DNA from: Lysobacteraceae bacterium 2PB
Lineage (GTDB): Bacteria > Pseudomonadota > Gammaproteobacteria > Xanthomonadales > Xanthomonadaceae
Assembly: GCA_005502915.1 (NCBI GenBank)
Contig: SCMT01000017.1
Location: 24,408 to 88,407, forward strand
Length of the DNA: 64,000 nucleotides
Direction of reading: 5' to 3'
Part shown: positions 31,475 to 39,303 of the stretch, piece by piece
Layout of the letters: every line of letters begins with the position of its first letter
Numbering within the stretch: the stretch's first letter is position 1
Notes under the pieces: generated by a model
Told to the model about the DNA's origin: nothing
What the model saw: the letters and a program-made list of their open reading frames with translations, nothing else
Database searches by the model: none
Position numbers and translations under genes: made by a program

Positions 31475-31871
31475 CCATCGCTCTTTCGCGAGCGGTTCGG
31501 GGCTGGTGTTCCACGCTGGAATCGATCCTCGGCGACTCGATGTCCGGATGGGTCTCGCCCGGGAAGTCGATCGAAGCCGTTGTTCTTCGTTGCCGGCATC
31601 TTCCGGATGCCATGGGTCGCAGCCCTCGCCGATGGACTGCGCCATGTCCGCACGGGCCGGGTCGATGTTCGCCTGCGTCTCGAACCTCATCGCATGCGCC
31701 GCGTGTCATGCGTCGGGTCGAGGCGTGGTGCCGATTCCTTTTCGAGATGCCCGGGACGTGGTTGTGCAGGCAAGACACTGCAGATGATGTGTCGCAAACG
31801 ATCGGGATTCGTGCCCGGCACGAAGCTTGTTCCGTCGATCCTGCCGGTCGAAGGATGGGTGCGGCTTCAGC
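31475..31871 (+). other. Gap with weak ORF and a possible sigma-54-like promoter
   Basis: A 134-codon open frame (31471-31875) bridges the flanking genes with ATGA overlaps at both ends, yet its codon use is not biased to G/C at third positions and it is Cys/Trp-rich, so I do not call it. At 31816-31831 CGGCACGAAGCTTGTT resembles the sigma-54 promoter at 33212 (same 12-base doublet spacing, same TTGTT), which would serve the next gene. No copy of the GGGTGGAATT palindrome is seen here. Confidence 0.45.
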
Positions 31872-33077
31872 ATGAACGACAATAACGAGAAGAAGCGGAA
31901 AAGAAAGGACAGTGGCAATGCGCCCAGCAGTACGGCGCTGCTGCAACCGCCGAAGAAGGCGCAGAAGAGCCAGCCCCAGCAGGTGGTGCATTCCCCTTCG
32001 CCCTTGTCCATGCTGATGTCGCAAGCGGTGGTCGCGCCGCAACTGCCCAACCAGGTGGCGTCGACGATCGGGCCGAGCCGGCCACTGCCGATCAAGCGCG
32101 GCCAGGCCTTCAGCGATGCGATCAAGCAGCTCGGATTGGCCAATGGCGGTGACCAGGCGGTGCGCGCGGAGTTCAATCTCGATCTGGACGTCACCAGGAA
32201 CGTGAACAAGCCCAAGAGCCAGTCGTTCCTGGTCGGCGGTACTTTCTCGGTGATGGAGCATCCGACGACAGGGCTGGTGCAGGGCCATCTCAAGACCCAT
32301 GCCAAATCGTCCTATGTCGGAAAAGAAGACGATGCCAAGCAAGTCTTGCCGAAGAATCTTTCGCTGCCGCGTGCCACGCTCGAAAGCCGGGCGATCAAGC
32401 ATCTGCAAAACGACGATTACGATATCGCGTCGAAAAGCACCGAGATAACGCCGCCGGGGCGAAAACACACGTTCGACGTCAGTATGCCGCTCGGCATGAT
32501 CGCGATGGGGTCGTACCTGGAAGACGTCACCGCGAAGCGATCGATTGGCCTGGAGCATGTGGGTTCGGCGATGCGCGCCAGCGTGATGGCGGTGAAATGG
32601 AAGCTCAAGGAGGGGGTGGCCAATGCCGGCGACAATTTCGCCGACAAGACGCTGGCGGCCTTTCCGCAACTGGGCAATTCCAAGGAATCGGTAGACGGGA
32701 TGGCGAAGTCCGGGATTTCGGAGTTGCGGGAGGAGTTCAAGAGCGAAACCAAATTCAGCAAAGTCGATCAACTCGGCAGTATCCACGCGGCGCACCAGGA
32801 TGCGTTTTCCGCCGCGGAGAAACGTTTCGATACCAAGATCAATGCGATCTACAGCGCATGGTCAGCGGATAAATCGCTTTCCGACCCTGTCGCCCTGCGT
32901 AAAGCCGCAGGCGGCTGGCTTGGCGGGAAAGGTGGCCAGTTCTCCACGATCTTCGGTGATGCCGATTCCGGCGACCAGAAGCGGGCGGAGAACGCTTCCG
33001 CGAATTTCAAGCAGCTGAAGGAGGATTACCTGCGGCGCAAGATGAGCCGGCATGGCATCGAGATCGATATCCCTTGA
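31872..33077 (+). CDS. Unrecognised T6SS-flank protein C with KKRKRK N-terminus
   Basis: 401 residues, no family recognised. Residues 7-12 are KKRKRK, a classical monopartite nuclear-localisation-like cluster, followed by a Pro/Gln/Ser-rich disordered stretch to about residue 75. The remainder is a mixed alpha/beta domain, Lys/Asp-rich and with noticeably more A/T-ending codons than the T6SS genes. The segment SQSFLVGGTFSVMEHPTTGLV may be a beta-hairpin. No signal peptide or membrane helix. It lies directly upstream of the T6SS promoter. The N-terminal design is shared with the proteins at 57289 and 59041. Confidence 0.75.
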   Translation: MNDNNEKKRKRKDSGNAPSSTALLQPPKKAQKSQPQQVVHSPSPLSMLMSQAVVAPQLPNQVASTIGPSRPLPIKRGQAFSDAIKQLGLANGGDQAVRAEFNLDLDVTRNVNKPKSQSFLVGGTFSVMEHPTTGLVQGHLKTHAKSSYVGKEDDAKQVLPKNLSLPRATLESRAIKHLQNDDYDIASKSTEITPPGRKHTFDVSMPLGMIAMGSYLEDVTAKRSIGLEHVGSAMRASVMAVKWKLKEGVANAGDNFADKTLAAFPQLGNSKESVDGMAKSGISELREEFKSETKFSKVDQLGSIHAAHQDAFSAAEKRFDTKINAIYSAWSADKSLSDPVALRKAAGGWLGGKGGQFSTIFGDADSGDQKRAENASANFKQLKEDYLRRKMSRHGIEIDIP

Positions 33078-33112
33078 TCGGTTGAGGCTGGGTGATTTCC
33101 GACCTCGAGAGT

Positions 33113-33128
33113 GGGTGGAATTCCACCC
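33113..33128. promoter_or_regulatory. Activator-site palindrome (copy 2)
   Basis: GGGTGGAATTCCACCC, a perfect 16-base palindrome, 84 bases upstream of the sigma-54-like promoter at 33212. Same sequence as the site at 27855 but for one base, with matching GTGGGTGG flank on the left. Confidence 0.8.
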
Positions 33129-33211
33129 GAAGGGATGGGCTGAAGCAGGGCTTCGTCGTTGCGCCATCCGCATGCCGTTGATTTCATGAGGCATGTGCGA
33201 TGCGGATAGGT

Positions 33212-33228
33212 TGGCACGCAACTTGTTT
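33212..33228 (+). promoter_or_regulatory. Sigma-54-like promoter of the T6SS operon
   Basis: TGGCACGCAACTTGTTT has a perfect -24 element and correct 12-base doublet spacing, but the -12 doublet is GT rather than GC. With the palindrome upstream it is the best candidate promoter for tssBC and the genes after it; the predicted start is near 33238, leaving a leader of about 130 bases. Confidence 0.7.
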
Positions 33229-33369
33229 ATGCCATCGCCGAAGCCTTGCACGTTGGTGCGGTCGCGATGGTCGCGACATGGACACGCAGGGCAGCGAATG
33301 CCCGGTGGCCGCGACAGTCTCGCGGCACGGGCGCAAGGAACGACCAACCAACCCTGTGGGGCCAAGCGA

Positions 33370-35319
33370 ATGAGCGAAAGCGCGCAAAAAAAGTTGCTGC
33401 GGGTGCGTCCTCCCCGTGTGCGAATCACGTATGACGTCCACACCAACGGTGCCATCGAGAAGCGCGAACTGCCCTTCATCGTCGGCATCTTCGCGGACCT
33501 GACCGGCGACCGCGATCCGGACGCCGCCGCGCCGGTACCGGTGCCGATGAAGGAACGTCGCATCGTCGACATCGACCGCGACAACTTCAACGAAGTGCTG
33601 CGGCAGAGCATGCCGCGCGTGCTGCTCAAGGACGTGGACAACGTCCTGCCGGGCGGCTCGGGCAAGCTGGCCGGCGAAGTGGTGGTGTTCGAATCGATCG
33701 CCGATTTCGATCCGGTCGCGGTGGTGCGCAAGGTCAAGGCGCTGAACGAGGTCTTCGAGCAGCGCAAGGCACTGCGCGACGCCCAGGCCCGCGCCGAGGT
33801 CAACGACGCCGTCGGTGCGATCCTGGAAGACGCCGTGAAGGCGATCGAAACCGGCGGCGCCTGGTCGGCCGATGTCGGCGCCAAGCTCAACGAGGGCTTC
33901 CCCGACAAGGACGAGGCCTTCAAGGCCACGCTCGCCAAGGCGTTCGAGGTCCATGTCGTGCCGGTGATCGTCACCAAGGACGCGAATGGCAACGATGGCA
34001 AGGGCCTGGGCGCGGCCCTGTCGATCGACCACGCAGTGGCCGCGATCGACAAGGCGCTGAGCGCGCAGCTGTCGCTGGTCATGCACGCTCCGCGCTTCAA
34101 GGAAATGGAGTCGACCTGGCGGGCGCTCTATTACCTCGTGTCGCGTTCCGAGACCGGCCCGCAGCTCAAGCTCCGCGTGTTCAACGCCACGCTGAAGGAA
34201 CTGCAGGACGACCTGTCCAAGGCGGTCGAGTTCGACCAGAGCCGCCTGTTCAAGCTGATCTACGAGGCGGAGTACGGCACCTACGGCGGTTCGCCGTACA
34301 GCCTGCTGGTCGGTGGCTACGAGTTCGGTCCGTCGGCCTCGCACATGGGCTTCATCGAAGCCATGTCTGGTGTCGCCGCCGCCGCGCATGCGCCGTTCAT
34401 CGCTGCCGCCTCGCCGGAGATGTTCGGCCTGTCCGCCTTCGGCGATCTGGCCAAGCCGCGCGAGCTGTCCAAGGTGTTCGAAGGCGCCGACCTGGCGCAG
34501 TGGGGCGACTTCCGCAACAGCGAGGACTCGCGCTACGTGTCGCTGGTCCTGCCGCGCGCGATGCTGCGCCTGCCGTATGGCGAGAAGACGCTGCCGGCCG
34601 ACGGCTTCAACTTCGAGGAGTCGGTGCTGTCCGAGTCGGGCCTGCCCGACAACGCGAACTTCCTGTGGGGCAACGCGGCCTACTTCCTGGCCGAGCGCAT
34701 CACCAACGCCTTCTCGCTGTACAGCTGGACGGCGGCGATCCGCGGCGTGGAAGGCGGCGGCCTGGTCGAGGGCCTGCCGATCTACACCTTCCGCAGCGGT
34801 GGCGACGACGGCATCAAGGAGCTCTTCTGCCCGACCGAAGTGGCGATCACCGATCGCCGCGAGAAGGAACTGAACGACCTCGGCTTCATCTCGCTCTGCC
34901 ACTGCAAGGGCACCGGCAAGGCCGCGTTCTTCGGCGGCCAGACCACCAACAAGCCGAAGAAGTACATCAACCCCGACGCCAACGCCAACGCGGCGCTGTC
35001 CTCGCGGCTGCCGTACATCCTCGCGGCGTCGCGCTTCGCGCACTACATCAAGGTGATCGTGCGCGAGAAGGTCGGCGGCTTCCTCACCCGCGGCAACGTC
35101 GAGTCCTTCCTCAACAGCTGGATCTCGCAGTACGTGCTGCTCGACGACAACGCGTCGCAGGAAGTGAAGTCGGCGTTCCCGCTGCGCGAGGCCTCGATCG
35201 TGGTGGTCGACGTGCCCGGCGAACCTGGCGCGTACAAGGCCACGGTCTTCCTCAAGCCGCACTTCCAGCTCGAGGAACTGACCACCTCGATCCGGCTCGT
35301 GGCCGACCTTCCGAAGTGA
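33370..35319 (+). CDS. tssBC: Fused T6SS sheath protein TssB-TssC
   Basis: 649-residue single open frame combining both contractile-sheath subunits. Residues about 1-150 are TssB/VipA (RVRITYDVHTNGAIEKRELP, VGIFADLTGDRD, RIVDIDRDNFNEVL, FESIADFDPVAVV). Residues about 215-649 are TssC/VipB (IDKALSAQLSLVMHAPRFKEME, WRALYYLVSRSETG, LIYEAEYGTYGGSPYSLLVGGYEF, the C-terminal FLNSWISQYVL and SIVVVDVPGEPG). The linker 150-215 is Ala/Lys/Asp-rich. These are normally two genes of about 165 and 495 codons. The missing stop and start between them are not a sequencing-type frameshift, since the frame stays open and coding throughout. First gene after the sigma-54-like promoter. Confidence 0.93.
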   Translation: MSESAQKKLLRVRPPRVRITYDVHTNGAIEKRELPFIVGIFADLTGDRDPDAAAPVPVPMKERRIVDIDRDNFNEVLRQSMPRVLLKDVDNVLPGGSGKLAGEVVVFESIADFDPVAVVRKVKALNEVFEQRKALRDAQARAEVNDAVGAILEDAVKAIETGGAWSADVGAKLNEGFPDKDEAFKATLAKAFEVHVVPVIVTKDANGNDGKGLGAALSIDHAVAAIDKALSAQLSLVMHAPRFKEMESTWRALYYLVSRSETGPQLKLRVFNATLKELQDDLSKAVEFDQSRLFKLIYEAEYGTYGGSPYSLLVGGYEFGPSASHMGFIEAMSGVAAAAHAPFIAAASPEMFGLSAFGDLAKPRELSKVFEGADLAQWGDFRNSEDSRYVSLVLPRAMLRLPYGEKTLPADGFNFEESVLSESGLPDNANFLWGNAAYFLAERITNAFSLYSWTAAIRGVEGGGLVEGLPIYTFRSGGDDGIKELFCPTEVAITDRREKELNDLGFISLCHCKGTGKAAFFGGQTTNKPKKYINPDANANAALSSRLPYILAASRFAHYIKVIVREKVGGFLTRGNVESFLNSWISQYVLLDDNASQEVKSAFPLREASIVVVDVPGEPGAYKATVFLKPHFQLEELTTSIRLVADLPK

Positions 35320-35407
35320 TGCCCGGGGCGGCGCATGATGCGTCGCCCCGCGCCCCGCTGATCCCACGCACATCCCGACGCACCCAACTACACCAGGGCA
35401 GGCATCC

Positions 35408-35959
35408 ATGGACCTCATCCTTCTGCAACCGGGCAATCCGGACCTCATCGGCGAGACCAGTTCGACGCACATCGACAACGTCTGGCGCCAGGACATCCTC
35501 AACTTCGGCAAGTGCATGGAGCTGGTCTCCATCCACCACGGCATGAAGCAGCAGATCACCACCGACGTGAGCAACAAGGCGCGCACGTCGGGCCGGCCGG
35601 TCATCACCGAGTTCACCTGCGTCAAGTACGTCGACCAGACCTCGGTCAAGCTGTACGACATCTGCCTGCGCGCCGCGCCGCTGGGCGCGGGCAAGGACAA
35701 TCCGACGAAGATCTACATCGCGCGCAACAGCGGCGACAAGACCGCGAACATCATGACGCTGGCGCTGCGCGACGCGATCATCAGCGAGATCCAGTTCCAG
35801 TCGCATCCCAACGACATGCCGACCGAGCAGTTCAAGATCAGCTTCACCGAGATCCTCTGGACCTACACGATCCAGGACGTCGACATGAGCACGCCGGGCA
35901 ACGTCCACGCCGGCTGGAGCGTGATGCACAACCGGCCGATCGCCAACAGCTTCACCTGA
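35408..35959 (+). CDS. hcp: T6SS inner-tube protein Hcp
   Basis: 183-residue TssD/Hcp. Family features: the N-terminal strand with LQPGNPDLIGETSS, the D-x-S-x-K-A-R-T-S-G-R-P loop, the FTCVKYVDQTSVKLYDICL strand and the C-terminal LWTYTIQDVDMSTPGNV that contacts the next ring. It would form hexameric rings stacked inside the sheath and carry effectors in its lumen. It follows tssBC by 88 bases, the usual position. Confidence 0.94.
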   Translation: MDLILLQPGNPDLIGETSSTHIDNVWRQDILNFGKCMELVSIHHGMKQQITTDVSNKARTSGRPVITEFTCVKYVDQTSVKLYDICLRAAPLGAGKDNPTKIYIARNSGDKTANIMTLALRDAIISEIQFQSHPNDMPTEQFKISFTEILWTYTIQDVDMSTPGNVHAGWSVMHNRPIANSFT

Positions 35960-36036
35960 TCGTCGCGGTTCCGCGCCGGCGCGATGCGCGCGCGCCGGCG
36001 CGATGCCTTCCCCTCGCGCGTTGTCGTGGAGCCCGC

Positions 36037-36414
36037 ATGCAGTTCCTGTTCGAACGCCTCAGCACCCTGCCGCGCGGCCTGGATGGCCGGCAGGAGCCGT
36101 TCGACCAGAACGCGGCGATCATGGCGCAGATCCAGCGCATCGCCGCCACCGGCCGGCTGGTCGGGCAGGGCATCCCGGCGGTGCCCTGGGGCATGCCCTC
36201 GGTGGTGACGATGGGCGCGAGCGCGATCGGCATGATCGACGCCTACGCGGAGGCGCTGCGCGAGGCGATCGTGCGCCACGAGCCGCGCCTGCGCGACGTG
36301 CGCGTCGAGACGGAGCGCGCGACCGATGCGCTGGCGCCCTGGCGCCTCGTGGTGAGCGCCGTGTTCCCCAACGAAGACCAGCCGCGCAATGTCTGCGTGG
36401 CGGCACCGTTCTGA
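36037..36414 (+). CDS. tssE: T6SS baseplate protein TssE
   Basis: 125-residue gp25-like baseplate subunit. FLFERLSTLPRGLDG at the start, a long central helix region and the C-terminal IVRHEPRLRDVRVE with the conserved E-P-R-L triad typical of TssE/gp25, which initiates sheath assembly. GTGGAG precedes the ATG. Starts 77 bases after hcp and is followed closely by tssF. Confidence 0.9.
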   Translation: MQFLFERLSTLPRGLDGRQEPFDQNAAIMAQIQRIAATGRLVGQGIPAVPWGMPSVVTMGASAIGMIDAYAEALREAIVRHEPRLRDVRVETERATDALAPWRLVVSAVFPNEDQPRNVCVAAPF

Positions 36415-36433
36415 GCCGGAGGCCGACGCGGAC

Positions 36434-38245
36434 ATGCGCAGCGGGGTCGACCGACTGAAGGATGCCTACCAGCAGGAGCTCGCCGCCCTGCGCGAGGAGG
36501 CCAGCGAATTCGCCGCGGATCATCCGGCGCAGGCCGGCCTGCTCGGCCTGCATCGCGGCCGCTCGCAGGATCCGCAGGTCGAACTGCTGATGCAGTCGTT
36601 CGCCTATCTCACCGGGCGCCTGCGCCACCAGCTCGATCTCGACCAGGCGGAGCTGCCGAACGCGCTGCTCGCCGATCTGTATCCGCACCTGGCCGCGCCG
36701 CTGCCGTCGATGATGGTCGCGCACATGGCCGTGCAGCCCGACGGCGTGGGCCGCGTCGAACGTGGGCGCAGCGTCGTCGCCTCGGTACCGATCGAAGCCG
36801 GCGGCAGCGCGACCTGTCGGTTCCGCACCTGCTTCGATACGGCGCTGTGGCCGCTGGACGTGGTCGACCTGGCCATCGTCTCGCCAAAGGACTATCCGCA
36901 GCTGGCGATCGACCAGGACACCCGCAGCGTGCTGCGCGTGAGCCTGCGCAAGAACGGCCGCACCGCGCTGCACCAGATGCAGCCGACCCGACTGCGTTTC
37001 CATCTCAATCCCGAGGGTGGCCCCGCGCACGCGCTGCACCAGCTGCTCGGCGCGCACCTGCGCGGCCTGGCGGTGGTCGAGGCGCCGGGTTCGGGCGCGA
37101 CCTGCCGCCGGCTGCCGATCGAACACCTGCGCTGGCTCGGCTTCGAGGACGACGAGGCCGCGCTGCCGGCGCATCCGCAGGCGCATCCGGCCTTCCGGAT
37201 CCTGCAGGAATATTTCGCCTTTCCGGAGAAGTTCCTGTTCTTCGAGATCGAGGCGCTGGACCTGGCCCACGCCGACGACACGCTGGACCTGCTGTTCATG
37301 CTCGACGTGCCGCCGAACCCGGCGCTGCGCCTGGCGCCGCCGGTGCTGATGACCAACTGCGTGCCGCTGGTCAACCTGTATCCGCAGCGCATCGATCCGC
37401 TGAACCTCGACCACACCCGCTACGAGTACCGGCTCACCGGCGACATCGGCCAGCACGCGAACTGCGAGATCTACCGGATCGAACGGCTCAACGCGGTGCG
37501 CGCCGGATCCGCGCCGCGCGTGCTGGTGCCGTACTTCGCGATGGACGATTTCCAGCACATCGAAGGCCAGGATTACTTCTACATCACGCGTCGCGAACCC
37601 AGCCAGCGCACGCGGATCGGCGGCACCGAGCTGTACGTGTCCTTCCTCGATGCGCAGTTCCGCCTCACCGACCCGGCCGAGGACGTGATCGCGGGTAGCG
37701 CGCTGTGCACCAACCGGCGCATGCCCGAACGCCTGCGCGTCGGCGACACGCTGCAGGTCGAGGGTGCGTCGCCGATCGCGACCACGCGCGTGCTCGGCAA
37801 GCCGACCGCGCACCAGACGCCGCCGATGACCGGGTCGCGTCCCTGGCTGCTGGTCTCGCAGCTGGCGCTGAACCACCTGTCGCTGTCCAGCGGTCCGCAC
37901 GCGATGGCGGCGCTGAAGGACATCCTGCGCCAGCACGTCGGGCCGAGCAGCACGCTGGGCCATCGCGCGATCGACGGCATCCTCGCGATCGATCCGCGTC
38001 CGCTGGTGCGCTGGCACGGCGAACCGGGGCGGCGCGGCTACGTGCAGGGCGTCGAGATCGACGTGACCCTGGACCACACCCGGTTCGAAGACACCAGCGC
38101 GGTGCTGTTCTGCACCGTGCTCCGACATTTCTTCGCGCTCTACGCCGCCGTCAACACGGTGGTGCAGGTGCGCCTGCGCATGCCTGACGTCAAGGGAGTT
38201 CTCAAGGAATGGCCACCGCTGGCGGGCAACCAGGTCCTTCTCTGA
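36434..38245 (+). CDS. tssF: T6SS baseplate protein TssF
   Basis: 603 residues, the normal TssF/VasA length. The N-terminus DRLKDAYQQELAALREEASEFAADHP is the conserved family start, followed by ELLMQSFAYLTGRLRHQLD and the ALLADLYPHLAAPLPSM segment. TssF pairs with TssG and E in the baseplate wedge. Start at 36434; an in-frame upstream codon at 36389 would overlap tssE. It overlaps tssG by 37 bases. Confidence 0.93.
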   Translation: MRSGVDRLKDAYQQELAALREEASEFAADHPAQAGLLGLHRGRSQDPQVELLMQSFAYLTGRLRHQLDLDQAELPNALLADLYPHLAAPLPSMMVAHMAVQPDGVGRVERGRSVVASVPIEAGGSATCRFRTCFDTALWPLDVVDLAIVSPKDYPQLAIDQDTRSVLRVSLRKNGRTALHQMQPTRLRFHLNPEGGPAHALHQLLGAHLRGLAVVEAPGSGATCRRLPIEHLRWLGFEDDEAALPAHPQAHPAFRILQEYFAFPEKFLFFEIEALDLAHADDTLDLLFMLDVPPNPALRLAPPVLMTNCVPLVNLYPQRIDPLNLDHTRYEYRLTGDIGQHANCEIYRIERLNAVRAGSAPRVLVPYFAMDDFQHIEGQDYFYITRREPSQRTRIGGTELYVSFLDAQFRLTDPAEDVIAGSALCTNRRMPERLRVGDTLQVEGASPIATTRVLGKPTAHQTPPMTGSRPWLLVSQLALNHLSLSSGPHAMAALKDILRQHVGPSSTLGHRAIDGILAIDPRPLVRWHGEPGRRGYVQGVEIDVTLDHTRFEDTSAVLFCTVLRHFFALYAAVNTVVQVRLRMPDVKGVLKEWPPLAGNQVLL

Positions 38246-39303
38246 TCGGCGCCGTCGTCGGGCAGTACGCCCGCTTCGACGTCCATCAGCTCGTGCGGCT
38301 GCTCCGGCACCGCAGCGAAGGCCCGTGGCCGGTCGACGCGCGCCTGCGCTTCCGTGCCGACCTCGGTGCGGCCTTCCCGGGTCATGAAGTCACGCGGCTG
38401 GGCAAGGCGCCGCCGATGCCGGCGTTCCGCCTGGCCATGCGCGAGCGCGGCGAGATGCCGGTGCGCGTGGAACTGCGCACGCCGAACTACTGCGTCGCCA
38501 GCGAGCTGGGCCCGCTGCCCGAACCCTTCCTGGAATGGGTGCGCGAGCAGGAGCGCATCGGCGGCCACGCGATGCCGGCCTTCCTCGACGTGTTCAACCA
38601 GCGCCTGCACGTGCTGCGCCACGACCTCAAGAGCACGGCGGTGCGCGCGCTCGATCCTGCGCCGCCGGAAGCGACCCGCTACGCCGCGCAGCTGGCGTCG
38701 CTGATGGGCCTCGGCCTCAAGGCGCAGCAGGCGCAGGTGCCGCTGCCGATGCGCGCCTGGCTGGGCCTGGCGGGGCTGATGGTCAACACGCGCAAGAGCG
38801 GCGCGGTGGTCGCGCAGGTCATGACGACCTATCTCGGCGTGCACTGCAAGCTGCGCATGCTCGTCGGGCGCTGGCGACCGCTGGAACCGCGCGATCGCAT
38901 CTGCCTCGGTCGCTGCGGGCACCGGCTCGGCGACGGCGCGCTGCTCGGGCAAAGCATGTGGGATGCCCGCGCGGCGGTCGCGCTCGACGTGGGTTCCGTA
39001 TCGTTCCAGCGCCTCTGCGCGCTGCTGCCGCTGCGCGTGCAGCGGCCCGGCGAACGCTGGCCGGCCCCGGGGCATCGCGGCCTGGTGTCGATGCTGCGCC
39101 TGCTGCTGGATCGCCGCTTCGACTGCGAGGTGGGCATCGCGGTCGATCCCGACACCGTGCCGCCGCCGGTCCTGCGCGGTGCGCCCGCCGAAGGTGCCGT
39201 CGGCCTGCGCCTCGGCCAGACCGCCTGGCTCGGCCGACCCGCCGCGCCGCAGGTCCGTTTCACCGTTCCGGCCTTCGAAGGCCATGCAGGAGGCGCCGCA
39301 TGA
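38209..39303 (+). CDS. tssG: T6SS baseplate protein TssG
   Basis: 364 residues. FDVHQLVRLLRH near the N-terminus, the VRFRADLGAAFPGHEVTRL-type strand, FLDVFNQRLHVLRH and the C-terminal WRPLEPRDRICLGRCGHRLGDGALLG are TssG/VasB signatures. It overlaps tssF at its start and vgrG at its stop (ATGA at 39300), so the three are translated in tight coupling. Confidence 0.92.
   Translation: MATAGGQPGPSLIGAVVGQYARFDVHQLVRLLRHRSEGPWPVDARLRFRADLGAAFPGHEVTRLGKAPPMPAFRLAMRERGEMPVRVELRTPNYCVASELGPLPEPFLEWVREQERIGGHAMPAFLDVFNQRLHVLRHDLKSTAVRALDPAPPEATRYAAQLASLMGLGLKAQQAQVPLPMRAWLGLAGLMVNTRKSGAVVAQVMTTYLGVHCKLRMLVGRWRPLEPRDRICLGRCGHRLGDGALLGQSMWDARAAVALDVGSVSFQRLCALLPLRVQRPGERWPAPGHRGLVSMLRLLLDRRFDCEVGIAVDPDTVPPPVLRGAPAEGAVGLRLGQTAWLGRPAAPQVRFTVPAFEGHAGGAA

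Noticed and set aside
31471..31875. 134-codon ORF between proteins B and C with ATGA overlaps at both ends
   Set aside because: Third-position base use is not coding-like for this genome, composition is Cys/Trp/Arg-rich, and there is no ribosome-binding site; a promoter-like element lies inside it.
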